Part shown: one piece after another, positions 7,631 to 16,027 of the stretch | Position numbering within the stretch: position 1 is the stretch's first letter | Layout of the letters: the number at the start of each line of letters is the position of its first letter | DNA from: Aquitalea palustris | GTDB lineage: Bacteria; Pseudomonadota; Gammaproteobacteria; Burkholderiales; Chromobacteriaceae | Assembly (NCBI RefSeq): GCF_003693445.1 | Contig: NZ_RFAR01000033.1 | Span: 1 to 41,451 of the forward strand | Reading direction: 5' to 3' | Length of the DNA stretch: 41,451 nt | Notes under the pieces: model-generated | Told to the model about the DNA's origin: nothing | What the model saw: the letters and a program-made list of their open reading frames with translations, nothing else | The model's database searches: none | Program-made: the position numbers and the translations under genes

Positions 7631-9451
7631 CTAGAACAAGGGCTTGCGGGTGACGGGAGAGGCGACGGTCATGACTGCGGCGACTCGGCTATCAGCGGTT
7701 ACTGCCTGGCCACTCCCATAGACAGCCACTGCCTTACTTGCCATATCCCGAATCATCACTAAAGATGGCTCCTTCCTAGAATTAATATCTGTCAAGAAAG
7801 CTGGCAGTAGATCTGGAAAGTTGGATATTGCCAAAACCATCATATTCTTTGCTTTCTGAGGCTGATTATCAAGTGAATACAATATTGCCAATTTAAATAA
7901 AAGCTGCGGATACGGCAAAGAATAAGACATTTTTTCGAAAAAATTAATTTTATAATCAATTTGACTAGTGGTTGGCAATAGATAATTAGACAACACCAAC
8001 TGAGCCTCTGGCCTCCAAAGTGGATTTTTTTCAATCTCCCGCAACCGAACAACTCTCCGAATGTTTTCACCAATACTTGGAACCGGCATATTAAAATTCA
8101 CCAAATCCCAAAAAACAGCACGACCAAAATAGAAATTTACAAAACAACAAATCGCAACAATTATTGAAATAGCAGCACTTAACTTATCATTAATTTCAAG
8201 CCTATATGAAGCAACAGGAGAAAAGGCACAAACTGTATACAGCATCGACAAAAACGGCCAATACCACAATGGATATTCAAGCATGCTATGCCCAAGAATA
8301 ATCCCTGCAATACAAACAAAAAAGAGATTCTCTATAGTTTGCTTTCCTTTAGAGAAATATGGATACAAGCACAATGTAAGACCAACAATTAAAGCAGCAG
8401 CGCCAAACAATCCGGTCTCTGCTAGCAGCTGAAAAACAAGATTATGGCAATTTGTAAACAACCAGCTTTCCGGATATTTTGGATATCCATCGAACGCTTC
8501 CATCTGAACACTATAGTGCGCATAATTACCCAAACCAACACCAAAAAATGGATGGGCAGTAAAAATACTCCATGCCTTCGCCCACTCAATCCTTCTTCTT
8601 GCACCAAGATCGGCCGCAAGAATTCTTTCAGAACCACTTTGCACATGAATTGGCAATCCAAAATAATTAAAAACCAAATCAATTTGATGGCTGAAAATTT
8701 GAACAATTGAAAACAATATCACTGCGACAGCAAATCCAGCAACCATTCTAGCCAAGCGAACATCGCCCCTTGACTTTCTAAGCCAGTACCACCCCAGCAG
8801 ACAAATAATCAGGCAATATCCGAAAGGAAGGCGCGAACCGCACCACGCGATCAGCAGGTTCATCACAAAAATTGCAGCCAGGAAAAACCAGAATCGCAAC
8901 TTCCCACCAGCATACAAATAGCAAGCAGAAACAATACCCCACCCTAGAAAATTGGCGTAGTGATTTCTTTGGCCAATATTACCAAAAATATTTCCGGTTC
9001 TATTATTAACATCATAGGTAACAAAACCATGAAAATATTTAGCAAAATCAATTATTTGCAAAAAACCAAATAACACCTGAATCAAGGCAGATGTGAATAT
9101 AAGCATTGCAAGCGTTTCCACAAAAACTTGCCTGCGCGATTCCACTGCCAAGTCACCCAAACCGAGAAAAAAGAAAAAGAGAACAAACAATAACGCCGCT
9201 GGAATAATGAGATCTACCGATTTTGCGACCACCAAAGCCGTAATAAAAATGAGGATAACAGCACCAATTCTAGAAAAACGATACTCATATCCTTTGACTA
9301 CAGATACAAAAAAACCAAAACCGAGTACAAGCAATCCTAATGCACAGAAATACCAGTCAGCCAGCGGAGCAAATCTTAGAAAATTGAAGAAAGGCAATAA
9401 AATAGCCAACCCCAGAAGTAGTGCAACTACTCTATCACTTCTCAACGACAT
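7631..9451 (-). CDS. PglL-type O-oligosaccharyltransferase (second copy, pilin-linked)
   Basis: A 606-residue paralogue of the next gene with the same hallmarks: NIFGNIGQRNHYANFL (about 154-169), FTNCHNLVFQLL with H336, HSMLEYPLWYWPF, and a soluble C-terminal domain. The frame is open to a TTG at 9511, but that region is the terminator hairpin of the pilin gene. The ATG at 9451, preceded by GGGGCTAAGA, is therefore chosen. The body (about 7780-9450) is strikingly AT-rich, while the last 40 codons or so return to chromosomal GC, so the gene looks imported or recombined. Standing directly behind two pilin genes, it probably glycosylates them. Confidence 0.85.
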   Translation of the reverse strand: MSLRSDRVVALLLGLAILLPFFNFLRFAPLADWYFCALGLLVLGFGFFVSVVKGYEYRFSRIGAVILIFITALVVAKSVDLIIPAALLFVLFFFFLGLGDLAVESRRQVFVETLAMLIFTSALIQVLFGFLQIIDFAKYFHGFVTYDVNNRTGNIFGNIGQRNHYANFLGWGIVSACYLYAGGKLRFWFFLAAIFVMNLLIAWCGSRLPFGYCLIICLLGWYWLRKSRGDVRLARMVAGFAVAVILFSIVQIFSHQIDLVFNYFGLPIHVQSGSERILAADLGARRRIEWAKAWSIFTAHPFFGVGLGNYAHYSVQMEAFDGYPKYPESWLFTNCHNLVFQLLAETGLFGAAALIVGLTLCLYPYFSKGKQTIENLFFVCIAGIILGHSMLEYPLWYWPFLSMLYTVCAFSPVASYRLEINDKLSAAISIIVAICCFVNFYFGRAVFWDLVNFNMPVPSIGENIRRVVRLREIEKNPLWRPEAQLVLSNYLLPTTSQIDYKINFFEKMSYSLPYPQLLFKLAILYSLDNQPQKAKNMMVLAISNFPDLLPAFLTDINSRKEPSLVMIRDMASKAVAVYGSGQAVTADSRVAAVMTVASPVTRKPLF

Positions 9452-9465
9452 TCTTAGCCCCAATG

Positions 9466-9494
9466 AAAAAAGGGTGCTATGGACAGCACCCTTT
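9466..9494 (-). terminator. Rho-independent terminator after the pilin pair
   Basis: On the minus strand, AAAGGGTGCT and AGCACCCTTT pair around GTCCAT and are followed by TTTTTTC. It lies 18 bases past the second pilin stop and before the pglL start, so the abundant pilin message is ended here and pglL receives only read-through or its own weak promoter. Confidence 0.88.
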
Positions 9495-9511
9495 CGGAAA
9501 CAAAAACTCAA

Positions 9512-9952
9512 TTAACGGCAGTTAGCAGGCAGATACTTAGAGTCGATATTAACTGCAGCGCAAGTCCAAGTAACACCGCCACTAGCCAAGGTGCCGGTAA
9601 GGGCAAATTGGTCTTTACCGGTAGCGACAGTACCACCGATAGAGTCATTCATCCAAACGGTAATAACACCGTTAGAGCCGCTCGTGTTATACGATACGCC
9701 ACTTACATTTTTGGTACTGGAAGAAGTAAAGTAGGTGGAACCAGACGCTTGGGACGGGAAGCTACCGTTAGTGATGGCAGATTCTGAGATAGCTGTCTTG
9801 GCTGCATCGGCCATCGACAAACCTTCAGACACTTTGGCACGGACCGTATAATCCTGATATGCCGGAATTGCAATCGCTGCCAAAATACCAATGATAGCAA
9901 CCACAATCATCAGTTCAATAAGGGTAAAACCCTGCTGGAGCTGCTTTTTCAT
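9512..9952 (-). CDS. Type IV pilin (second of a tandem pair)
   Basis: A type IVa pilin subunit: 146 residues, with leader MKKQLQQG cut before F9 by prepilin peptidase. The mature N terminus [17 protein letters not shown] has the conserved Glu5. The C-terminal disulfide loop is formed by cysteines in TWTC and ANCR with 13 residues between them. The middle is rich in Ser/Thr/Gly, giving possible O-glycosylation sites. The protein ends in Arg, not in the C-terminal Ser used by TfpO-type pilin glycosylation. The ATG follows AAGGAG. It starts 19 bases after the other pilin gene, so they are probably co-transcribed. Confidence 0.93.
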   Translation of the reverse strand: MKKQLQQGFTLIELMIVVAIIGILAAIAIPAYQDYTVRAKVSEGLSMADAAKTAISESAITNGSFPSQASGSTYFTSSSTKNVSGVSYNTSGSNGVITVWMNDSIGGTVATGKDQFALTGTLASGGVTWTCAAVNIDSKYLPANCR

Positions 9953-9971
9953 ACTTTAATCTCCTTAAAGA

Positions 9972-10394
9972 TTATCGACACGACGATGGTAAATATTTTA
10001 CATTCGGCCCAGAGCCTGAACATGTCCAACTAACTACATTACTACTTGAAACACTCGAGGTGAAAACAATTTTGATTCCCGAAGCGACTGCGGCGGGAAA
10101 AGAAACTGTTATCACCCCAGCGTTGCCAGTTGCCGTAACTTGCAAATCACTGACATATGTCCCGGAAACTGCTGTAGGCATTCCCGCGCTAGCATTAGTA
10201 CTAGGCCATATATTATTGGAAATGTAGTATTCACTTACAGTTGTCTTGGCAAAATCAGCAAATGCAATACCTTCAGAAACCTTGGCACGTATCGTGTAAT
10301 CCTGATACGCCGGTATCGCTATTGCGGCCAGAATGCCAATAATGGCAACGACAATCATCAGTTCAATCAGGGTAAAACCATTATTGCCCCGCAT
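9972..10394 (-). CDS. Type IV pilin (first of a tandem pair)
   Basis: A type IVa pilin of 140 residues: short leader MRGNNG, then [17 protein letters not shown] with Glu5, and a disulfide loop between SWTC and SSCR, again with 13 residues between the cysteines. The frame extends to an ATG at 10427, but that codon lies inside the sigma-54 promoter. GGAGAGGG is spaced for the ATG at 10394. The N-terminal half is nearly the same as in the next pilin while the C-terminal half differs, as expected for duplicated and diverged pilins. Confidence 0.92.
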   Translation of the reverse strand: MRGNNGFTLIELMIVVAIIGILAAIAIPAYQDYTIRAKVSEGIAFADFAKTTVSEYYISNNIWPSTNASAGMPTAVSGTYVSDLQVTATGNAGVITVSFPAAVASGIKIVFTSSVSSSNVVSWTCSGSGPNVKYLPSSCR

Positions 10395-10426
10395 GACCCT
10401 CTCCGTGGTATGCACTGTCCATACCA

Positions 10427-10442
10427 TGCAGAAAGTGTGCCA
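10427..10442 (-). promoter_or_regulatory. Sigma-54 (RpoN) promoter of the pilin operon
   Basis: On the minus strand, TGGCACACTTTCTGCA fits the -24/-12 consensus TGGCACG-N4-TTGCA with the exact GG-to-GC spacing and two mismatches. The predicted start point is near 10416, giving a 22-base leader to the pilin ATG. RpoN control of the major pilin by PilS-PilR is well known in Pseudomonas and several betaproteobacteria. Confidence 0.8.
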
Positions 10443-10468
10443 AGCGGCCCCAGCCAGTAAAATCAGCC

Positions 10469-10541
10469 TGTCAGTGCATCACACAACCCGCATTGTGCGG
10501 CAGCATGTGACGTTTTTTGTCAGTTCGGGTAGCGCTGTCAG
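10469..10541 (-). promoter_or_regulatory. Three TGTCAG boxes upstream of the sigma-54 promoter, possible PilR sites
   Basis: TGTCAG occurs at 10469-10474, 10518-10523 and 10536-10541 (plus strand), about 50-125 bases upstream of the predicted pilin start point. PilR of Pseudomonas binds several (C/G)TGTC-type sites at this sort of distance from pilA. The third box lies just before bioA on the other side. Assignment to PilR is inference. Confidence 0.4.
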
Positions 10542-10583
10542 CCTGTGATAGCATCCAGTCCGTTCCCCATTCAGGAGTTTGCC

Positions 10584-11933
10584 GTGAGCAATCAGGACTG
10601 GCTGCAACGCAGCCGCCAGCATGTGTGGCACCCATGTACCCAGATGAAGCGCCATGAAACCTTGCCCATTGTTCCTATCGCGCGGGCGGAGGGCGTGTGG
10701 CTGGAGGATTTCGAAGGCCGGCGCTATCTGGATGCTGTCAGTTCCTGGTGGGTCAACCTGTTTGGCCATGGTAACCCCAGGATCAAGCAGGCGATCAAGG
10801 ATCAACTGGATCAGGTGGAGCATGTCATTCTGGCCGGTTTTACCCACCGACCAGTGATTGAGTTGTCCGAACGGCTGTGCGCGCTGAGCGGGCTGGATCA
10901 TGCGTTTTATGCCTCGGATGGTGCCAGTGCCACCGAAATCGCGCTGAAAATGAGCTTTCACTACTGGAAGAATGTTGGTCAGCCGCAGAAGTGCCGCTTT
11001 ATCAGTCTGGACAACAGTTATCACGGCGAAACGGCCGGTGCGCTGGCGGTGACCGATGTACCACTATTTTCCGCTACTTATGCCCCGCTACTGAAACCCG
11101 GGGTACGGGTTCCCAGCCCCGATGCGCGCCAGGCTCGCCCTGGGCAAACTGCTGCGGATGTTGCAAGGCAGGCCTTGCGCTCGCTGGAGAATGTCCTGGC
11201 CAAGAAAGCAGACGAAATGGCGGCCATCATCGTCGAGCCGCTGGTGCAAGGCGCTGCCGGCATGGCCATATACGATCCGGTTTACCTTACGGAACTGCGC
11301 CGGCTGTGTGATCAATATCAGATACACCTGATTGCCGACGAAATCGCCGTCGGTTTTGGACGTACCGGCACCCTGTTTGCCTGTGAGCAGGCCGGGATCA
11401 CGCCAGACTTTTTATGTCTATCCAAGGGCATTACCGGCGGCTTCCTGCCCCTGTCCTGCGTACTGACCAGCGATACGGTCTATCAAGCTTTCTATCACGA
11501 TGAGGTCACGCGCGGTTTTCTGCATTCGCACAGCTACACCGGCAATGCGCTGGCCTGCAGCGCAGCCCTAGCCGTGCTGGATATCTTTGCCGATGAGGAC
11601 ATCATTGCCCGCAACCGCAAGCTGGCGGCCACCTTCAGCGCCATTCTGGCACCACTGGCCGAGCGTGCCGACGTACGCCATTTCCGCCATACCGGCATGA
11701 TCTGGGCTTTTGATGTCGACAGCCCGCGCGCGGACTTTGCACAAGCCTTTTTCTCAGCCATGCTTAAGCATGGTTGCCTGGTAAGGCCAATCGGCAAAAC
11801 CGTATATTTCATGCCGCCTTACATCCTGCAGCCAGAGGAGATGACCCAGCTGTTCCAGGCCACCACGCAGGTACTGGATGAGTTAAGTCAACAAAACGAT
11901 GTTTTGACCGGGCCTGTGACTGCCTTGCCCTGA
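10584..11933 (+). CDS. bioA: Adenosylmethionine-8-amino-7-oxononanoate aminotransferase BioA
   Basis: A PLP enzyme of biotin synthesis that makes 7,8-diaminopelargonate with SAM as amino donor. Family features are WHPCTQM near the N terminus, SSWWVNLFGHGNP, ADEIAVGFGRTG with the PLP aspartate, and the Schiff-base lysine K281 in LSKGITGG. The frame is open to a GTG at 10545, but CAGGAG stands seven bases before the GTG at 10584, which gives 449 residues and the usual N terminus. No other bio gene is adjacent. It is divergent from the pilin operon, with a 141-bp shared upstream region. Confidence 0.94.
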   Translation: MSNQDWLQRSRQHVWHPCTQMKRHETLPIVPIARAEGVWLEDFEGRRYLDAVSSWWVNLFGHGNPRIKQAIKDQLDQVEHVILAGFTHRPVIELSERLCALSGLDHAFYASDGASATEIALKMSFHYWKNVGQPQKCRFISLDNSYHGETAGALAVTDVPLFSATYAPLLKPGVRVPSPDARQARPGQTAADVARQALRSLENVLAKKADEMAAIIVEPLVQGAAGMAIYDPVYLTELRRLCDQYQIHLIADEIAVGFGRTGTLFACEQAGITPDFLCLSKGITGGFLPLSCVLTSDTVYQAFYHDEVTRGFLHSHSYTGNALACSAALAVLDIFADEDIIARNRKLAATFSAILAPLAERADVRHFRHTGMIWAFDVDSPRADFAQAFFSAMLKHGCLVRPIGKTVYFMPPYILQPEEMTQLFQATTQVLDELSQQNDVLTGPVTALP

Positions 11934-12061
11934 GTGCAACCTTGCCTTGGCCGGCTTGATTCAAATAGCATGGCGAGTGAAATCATGGCAGGGGGATGGT
12001 TTGCATAAAATCTCCCGCCGTTCACTCCCAGCGCTACCCCGCCTTGCCATTAGGATGCACG

Positions 12062-13600
12062 ATGCAGCTTGCCTTGCCCGCCCTGGATAGGGATCCGCGA
12101 TTGGTCGACACTAACCCCGACAGCGTAGCCAGCTGGGTAGAGCGCTTGCCATATGGCGACCTGCACGAATGCGGTCGCCTCCTGCTCGAGGCCCTGCGTG
12201 GTCTGAGCCGTACGCCGATGGAAGTGGGCAATCGGCACAAGCTGCTATCGCACTACCTCAAAGGGCTGGATCGCTACTATCCGGCGCTGGAAAGTGAAAT
12301 TGTCCAGACCGACCTCACTTCGGTAGTACGTACCCGCCAACTGGCCATGCTGGGTGCCGCACTGTTCGAGTCCATCTTTGTTGCCTTCAAGCTCACCCTG
12401 AGCGAACGACTGGCCAAGCGCGGCCTGCTAGAGCGTGAGCAACAGCGCATTGAACTGCTGCTATACACCATGATGGCGGCACGGCAGCTGCTGAACATCT
12501 GTTGCCAGAGCTACAGCCCACCCCCCGCACACTTCTGGCAAGACTGCCACCAGCTGTACAGCTTTGCCCTGGCACGCGGCTGGCAGGACAAGCATCTGGA
12601 AAAAGATGACTCTCCGGCGCTGATCTACCGCCAGATCCTGTTGCTGGGACTCACCTCCACCAACCGGCTGTCGATGCCGGAATTGCTGGTGACCAAGCAA
12701 CTGATCATGGATCTGTCACGCCAGACCATCCTGCTACCCGTGGAGGCCCTCAAGGGGACGGTACATGGTTATCTGGTGGACTCCAGTCGTGATGAACCGC
12801 CGCGCTTCCTGCGCGTTCAGAGCGAAACGCTGGAAGCCGCCTGCTATCTGCTCGACCTCTCCCCGGCCATCACGGTACTGACGCATAGCGTGGAACAGCT
12901 GACCCGGCTGCAGAATACCAGCCATAGCCCCAGCCAGGTTTACGATGAGCTGGCCCTGCTGCAATCACTGGCCGCCGAGTGGCAACAGCCACGGCGGCGG
13001 CGGCATCAGCGCCTGCCCATGCAGGAAGTCATCGAGCTGATCTCCACCATTCCCGCCATCTGGTATCGCAGCAATGGCATGAGTTGGGTACAACCGGGTA
13101 ACGAGCAGGCCGCCCCCCCGGCCAGTACCCGCGCACCCGCCGCCCCCAGTCTGTTTGTGGTAGTGAATCAGAGCGCCACCGGCTTTCTGCTGCGCGGCCA
13201 GCCGCGTGGCCAGACACTGCGCGCCGGCGAGGCCATTCTGCTGACCCGGCCGGGCAAACCGGATACCGCCCAGCTATGCATGATTTGCTGGGTATCACTA
13301 TTGCCGGATGGGATCGACGTGGAGTGTGGCGTCGAGGTCATCGGCCGGCAGCCCGCAGCCGTGATGCTCATTCCCAGCATCACCCATCCGGCCGATACGC
13401 CACAATTCGCGCTGCGCCTGCCGGCCATCACCAGCCTGCACCGGCCACCATTACTGGTGACCCAAGGCCGTCTGTTCAGCCGGCTGCGTGAATTCCGCCT
13501 GTGGGATGAGACTGGAGAAAGCCTGATTCGCAGCTCACGTCTGGACAAGCAGTCACCCCATTTCCAGCTGATGGAATTCCGTGCCAGCGAGTACTTCTGA
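12062..13600 (+). CDS. Unknown 512-residue protein with PilZ-like motif pair
   Basis: A cytoplasmic protein without signal peptide or membrane segments. The N-terminal 300 residues look mostly helical. In the C-terminal part, RRRRHQR (about 311-317) and NQSATG (about 368-373) match the RxxxR and (D/N)xSxxG motifs with which PilZ domains bind cyclic di-GMP, and the strands after NQSATG fit a PilZ barrel. The motifs are about 50 residues apart, with a Pro/Ala-rich insert, more than in classical PilZ domains. The ATG at 12062 follows TAGGATG; an in-frame upstream ATG (11996) lacks a site. It is probably an atypical c-di-GMP receptor, but the function is not known. Confidence 0.6.
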   Translation: MQLALPALDRDPRLVDTNPDSVASWVERLPYGDLHECGRLLLEALRGLSRTPMEVGNRHKLLSHYLKGLDRYYPALESEIVQTDLTSVVRTRQLAMLGAALFESIFVAFKLTLSERLAKRGLLEREQQRIELLLYTMMAARQLLNICCQSYSPPPAHFWQDCHQLYSFALARGWQDKHLEKDDSPALIYRQILLLGLTSTNRLSMPELLVTKQLIMDLSRQTILLPVEALKGTVHGYLVDSSRDEPPRFLRVQSETLEAACYLLDLSPAITVLTHSVEQLTRLQNTSHSPSQVYDELALLQSLAAEWQQPRRRRHQRLPMQEVIELISTIPAIWYRSNGMSWVQPGNEQAAPPASTRAPAAPSLFVVVNQSATGFLLRGQPRGQTLRAGEAILLTRPGKPDTAQLCMICWVSLLPDGIDVECGVEVIGRQPAAVMLIPSITHPADTPQFALRLPAITSLHRPPLLVTQGRLFSRLREFRLWDETGESLIRSSRLDKQSPHFQLMEFRASEYF

Positions 13601-13616
13601 GCCAGACAACAGCAGT

Positions 13617-13645
13617 TTGCGGTACACTGGCTAGCTCGATATTCA
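13617..13645 (+). promoter_or_regulatory. Putative sigma-70 promoter of proB
   Basis: TTGCGG (13617-13622), a 17-bp spacer and TATTCA (13640-13645) lie 21 bases before the proB start codon. Box quality is moderate. Confidence 0.35.
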
Positions 13646-13666
13646 TAGCCAGACAGAGGATTTTGT

Positions 13667-14785
13667 ATGCGTTCGGTGATTCATGCCGCCAGCCGTATCG
13701 TGGTCAAGGTAGGCTCCAGCCTGGTAACCAATGACGGCAAGGGGCTGGACTTGTCGGCACTGGCGCGCTGGGCTGCGGAAATCGCCGAACTCAAGCGCCG
13801 TGGCAAGCAGGTGGTATTGGTATCCAGCGGTGCCATCGCCGAAGGTTGCCAACGACTGGGCTGGTCGGTACGCCCCAAAGGGGTGCACGAACTTCAGGCC
13901 GCTGCGGCGGTTGGCCAGATGGGACTGTGCCAGGCGTATGAAACCGCCTTTCGTGAATTTGGCCTGAAAACCGCGCAAATCCTGCTGACCCACGAAGACC
14001 TGGCTGATCGCACCCGCTATCTGAATGCCCGTTCCACCCTCACTACCCTGCTCAACCTCAATGTCGTGCCCATCATCAACGAGAATGACACGGTGGTGAC
14101 CGATGAAATCCGTTTTGGCGACAACGACACCCTGGGTGCACTGGTCACCAACCTGATCGAAGCCGACGCGCTGATCATCCTGACCGACCAGCAAGGCTTG
14201 TATAGCGCCGACCCGCGCAAGCATCCGGATGCGATATTCGTGCACGAGGCGGAAGCCGGCGACCCCAAGCTGGAAGACATGGCCGGTGGTGCCGGCTCCA
14301 GCGTGGGCACTGGCGGCATGATCACCAAAATCCTGGCTGCCAAACGCTCGGCCCGTAGTGGTGCTGCCACGGTGATTGCCTGCGGCCGCGAGCATGATGT
14401 GCTGTCGCGCCTGGCCGATGGCGAAGGCATTGGCACCCAGCTGCTAGCGCCCACCAATCGCATGGCCGCCCGCAAACAGTGGCTGGCCGACCACCTCAAG
14501 CTCACCGGTCGCATCGTGCTGGACAATGGTGCCGCTCTGGCCGTGCGCGAACGTGGCACCAGCCTGCTGCCGGTCGGCGTCACTGCCATCGAGGGCGATT
14601 TCCTGCGTGGCGAGGCCGTGGCCTGTGTCGATCCGCAAGGGCTGGAAGTGGCGCGTGGTCTGGTCAACTACAGCTCGGACGAAGCCCGCCTGATCATGAA
14701 AAAAACCACGCGCGAGATCGAAGCCACGCTGGGCTATATGGTGGAGCCGGAATTGATCCACCGCGACAATATGGTCACGCTGTAA
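13667..14785 (+). CDS. proB: Glutamate 5-kinase ProB with PUA domain
   Basis: First step of proline synthesis: ATP-dependent phosphorylation of glutamate. The 372 residues comprise an amino-acid kinase domain ([36 protein letters not shown]) followed by a C-terminal PUA domain (about 280-365). Length matches the E. coli enzyme (367). The ATG follows AGAGGA. In many betaproteobacteria obgE precedes proB; here the PilZ-like gene does. Confidence 0.96.
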   Translation: MRSVIHAASRIVVKVGSSLVTNDGKGLDLSALARWAAEIAELKRRGKQVVLVSSGAIAEGCQRLGWSVRPKGVHELQAAAAVGQMGLCQAYETAFREFGLKTAQILLTHEDLADRTRYLNARSTLTTLLNLNVVPIINENDTVVTDEIRFGDNDTLGALVTNLIEADALIILTDQQGLYSADPRKHPDAIFVHEAEAGDPKLEDMAGGAGSSVGTGGMITKILAAKRSARSGAATVIACGREHDVLSRLADGEGIGTQLLAPTNRMAARKQWLADHLKLTGRIVLDNGAALAVRERGTSLLPVGVTAIEGDFLRGEAVACVDPQGLEVARGLVNYSSDEARLIMKKTTREIEATLGYMVEPELIHRDNMVTL

Positions 14786-14800
14786 CTTCGCAATGGGACA

Positions 14801-14832
14801 TGAAAAAAGGCGGCTGCAGCCGCCTTTTTTCA
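14801..14832. terminator. Bidirectional terminator after proB
   Basis: A perfect 32-base palindrome with GGCGGCTG/CAGCCGCC as its core and A6 and T6 flanks ends both proB and the converging membrane-protein gene. Confidence 0.92.
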
Positions 14833-14842
14833 TGTTGACGAC

Positions 14843-15262
14843 TCACTCGCCACCATCATCCAGCTCGCCCTGCTTGGCGCGGCGCAACTCCAGCGAGCGG
14901 GCAATCACATACGCCATCATCGAGCACAGGAAAAACAGCAACATCACCAGGGCAATCGAACGCAGGGTTTCGGTCAGCGCATTCCACAGCTCCAGCAGCC
15001 AGCGCGCACCGGTAATTTCCAGCTGGGTACTCCCCTTGCCTGCCGATGGTGGCAGGTATTGCTCCAGATTCCACGGCCGCACACCGCCGGAAATCCCGGC
15101 CACCAGAATGGCAAAACTGATATAGCGGCGCCAGGCGTCAGCCAGATCCTGCCCCAGCGTACGCAGTAGAATCTTGTATACCGCCGGATCGAAAAAACGC
15201 ACCACCGCCAGCGAAGCGGCCAGCGCCACTGCAACAATGGCGACAAACAGTGCATAAAACAT
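14843..15262 (-). CDS. Small inner-membrane protein of unknown function
   Basis: 139 residues with about three hydrophobic segments: near 2-20, a weaker one near 45-62, and a strong one near 98-120. A charged C-terminal tail (LELRRAKQGELDDGGE) follows. The ATG is preceded by AAGGGA. It is the last gene of a ruvB - amidotransferase - membrane protein run on the minus strand. I do not recognise the family. Confidence 0.7.
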   Translation of the reverse strand: MFYALFVAIVAVALAASLAVVRFFDPAVYKILLRTLGQDLADAWRRYISFAILVAGISGGVRPWNLEQYLPPSAGKGSTQLEITGARWLLELWNALTETLRSIALVMLLFFLCSMMAYVIARSLELRRAKQGELDDGGE

Positions 15263-15306
15263 GATGTTCCCTTTCTGGAAAACAAAGATGGACCGGGATG
15301 GCCAGA

Positions 15307-16023
15307 TCAGGCCGCCTGGTGTGCGAGCAAACGGGCAAAACGCTGCAGCAGGCCCGCCGCATGCGGGGTAGGTCGCAAGGGCTGATGCAAGACCTCTGCC
15401 GTTGTTCCTGAGGCCTGCAAGGCCGGAGCGAGATGGCTCAGATAAGCCGCCATGGCCGCCGTATCAAACTCGGGATGGAACTGCACCCCCCAGGCCGAAC
15501 CAATACGGAAAGCATGGTTGGCTTCGAAATCATTGGCCGCCAGCCGCACCGCACCGGGCGGCAAGGCCGTCACCGATTGCCAATGGATCACCGCCGCAGG
15601 AAAGGCCGCCGGCAGCCCGGCCAGCAGCGGATCCTGCTCGGCCTCGGGCAGCAGCCGGATATCCACCACACCGGCTTCCGGCCCCTGCGGGTGATAGCCG
15701 ACCTGGCCGCCCAGCGCATCGGCCAACAGCTGATGGCCGTAGCAAATGCCCAGCAGTGGCACATTGCCCTGTACCGCCTCGCGCAGCCAGGCCGCCGTGC
15801 TGACACTCCAGTCTTCATAGTCACTGACCATGGCCGGGGAGCCGGTCAGCACCGCACCGGCGCAGTCGGCGACTGGAGGCAAGGTTTCGCCGCGCTGGAC
15901 ATCGACCACCCGCCACTCACCAGGCGCGTCGCCCAGCTCACGTTCAATCCAGTCTTCGAAATCGCCCAGTTGTGCTGCCAGTGCCGGATAGGTACGGCCG
16001 GTCTTGATGATGATTTTCTGCAT
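15307..16023 (-). CDS. Class I glutamine amidotransferase (GuaA-like domain protein)
   Basis: 238 residues forming one class I glutamine amidotransferase domain. The nucleophile is C94 in GICYGHQ, and the catalytic His/Glu pair is H183 and E185 in GVQFHPEF. The oxyanion region TGSPAMVSD is also present. There is no synthase domain, so this is not GuaA itself but one of the stand-alone amidotransferase-like proteins, whose substrate is uncertain. It begins 4 bases after the ruvB stop, so the two are coupled. Confidence 0.82.
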   Translation of the reverse strand: MQKIIIKTGRTYPALAAQLGDFEDWIERELGDAPGEWRVVDVQRGETLPPVADCAGAVLTGSPAMVSDYEDWSVSTAAWLREAVQGNVPLLGICYGHQLLADALGGQVGYHPQGPEAGVVDIRLLPEAEQDPLLAGLPAAFPAAVIHWQSVTALPPGAVRLAANDFEANHAFRIGSAWGVQFHPEFDTAAMAAYLSHLAPALQASGTTAEVLHQPLRPTPHAAGLLQRFARLLAHQAA

Positions 16024-16027
16024 GAGG

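Noticed and set aside
9452-9511. TTG-start extension of the second PglL copy
   Set aside because: The extension is exactly the pilin terminator hairpin, so it is not expected to be translated.
10395-10427. Upstream ATG extension of the first pilin
   Set aside because: It lies inside the sigma-54 promoter and would give an abnormal 17-residue leader; the downstream ATG has a good ribosome binding site and a normal leader.
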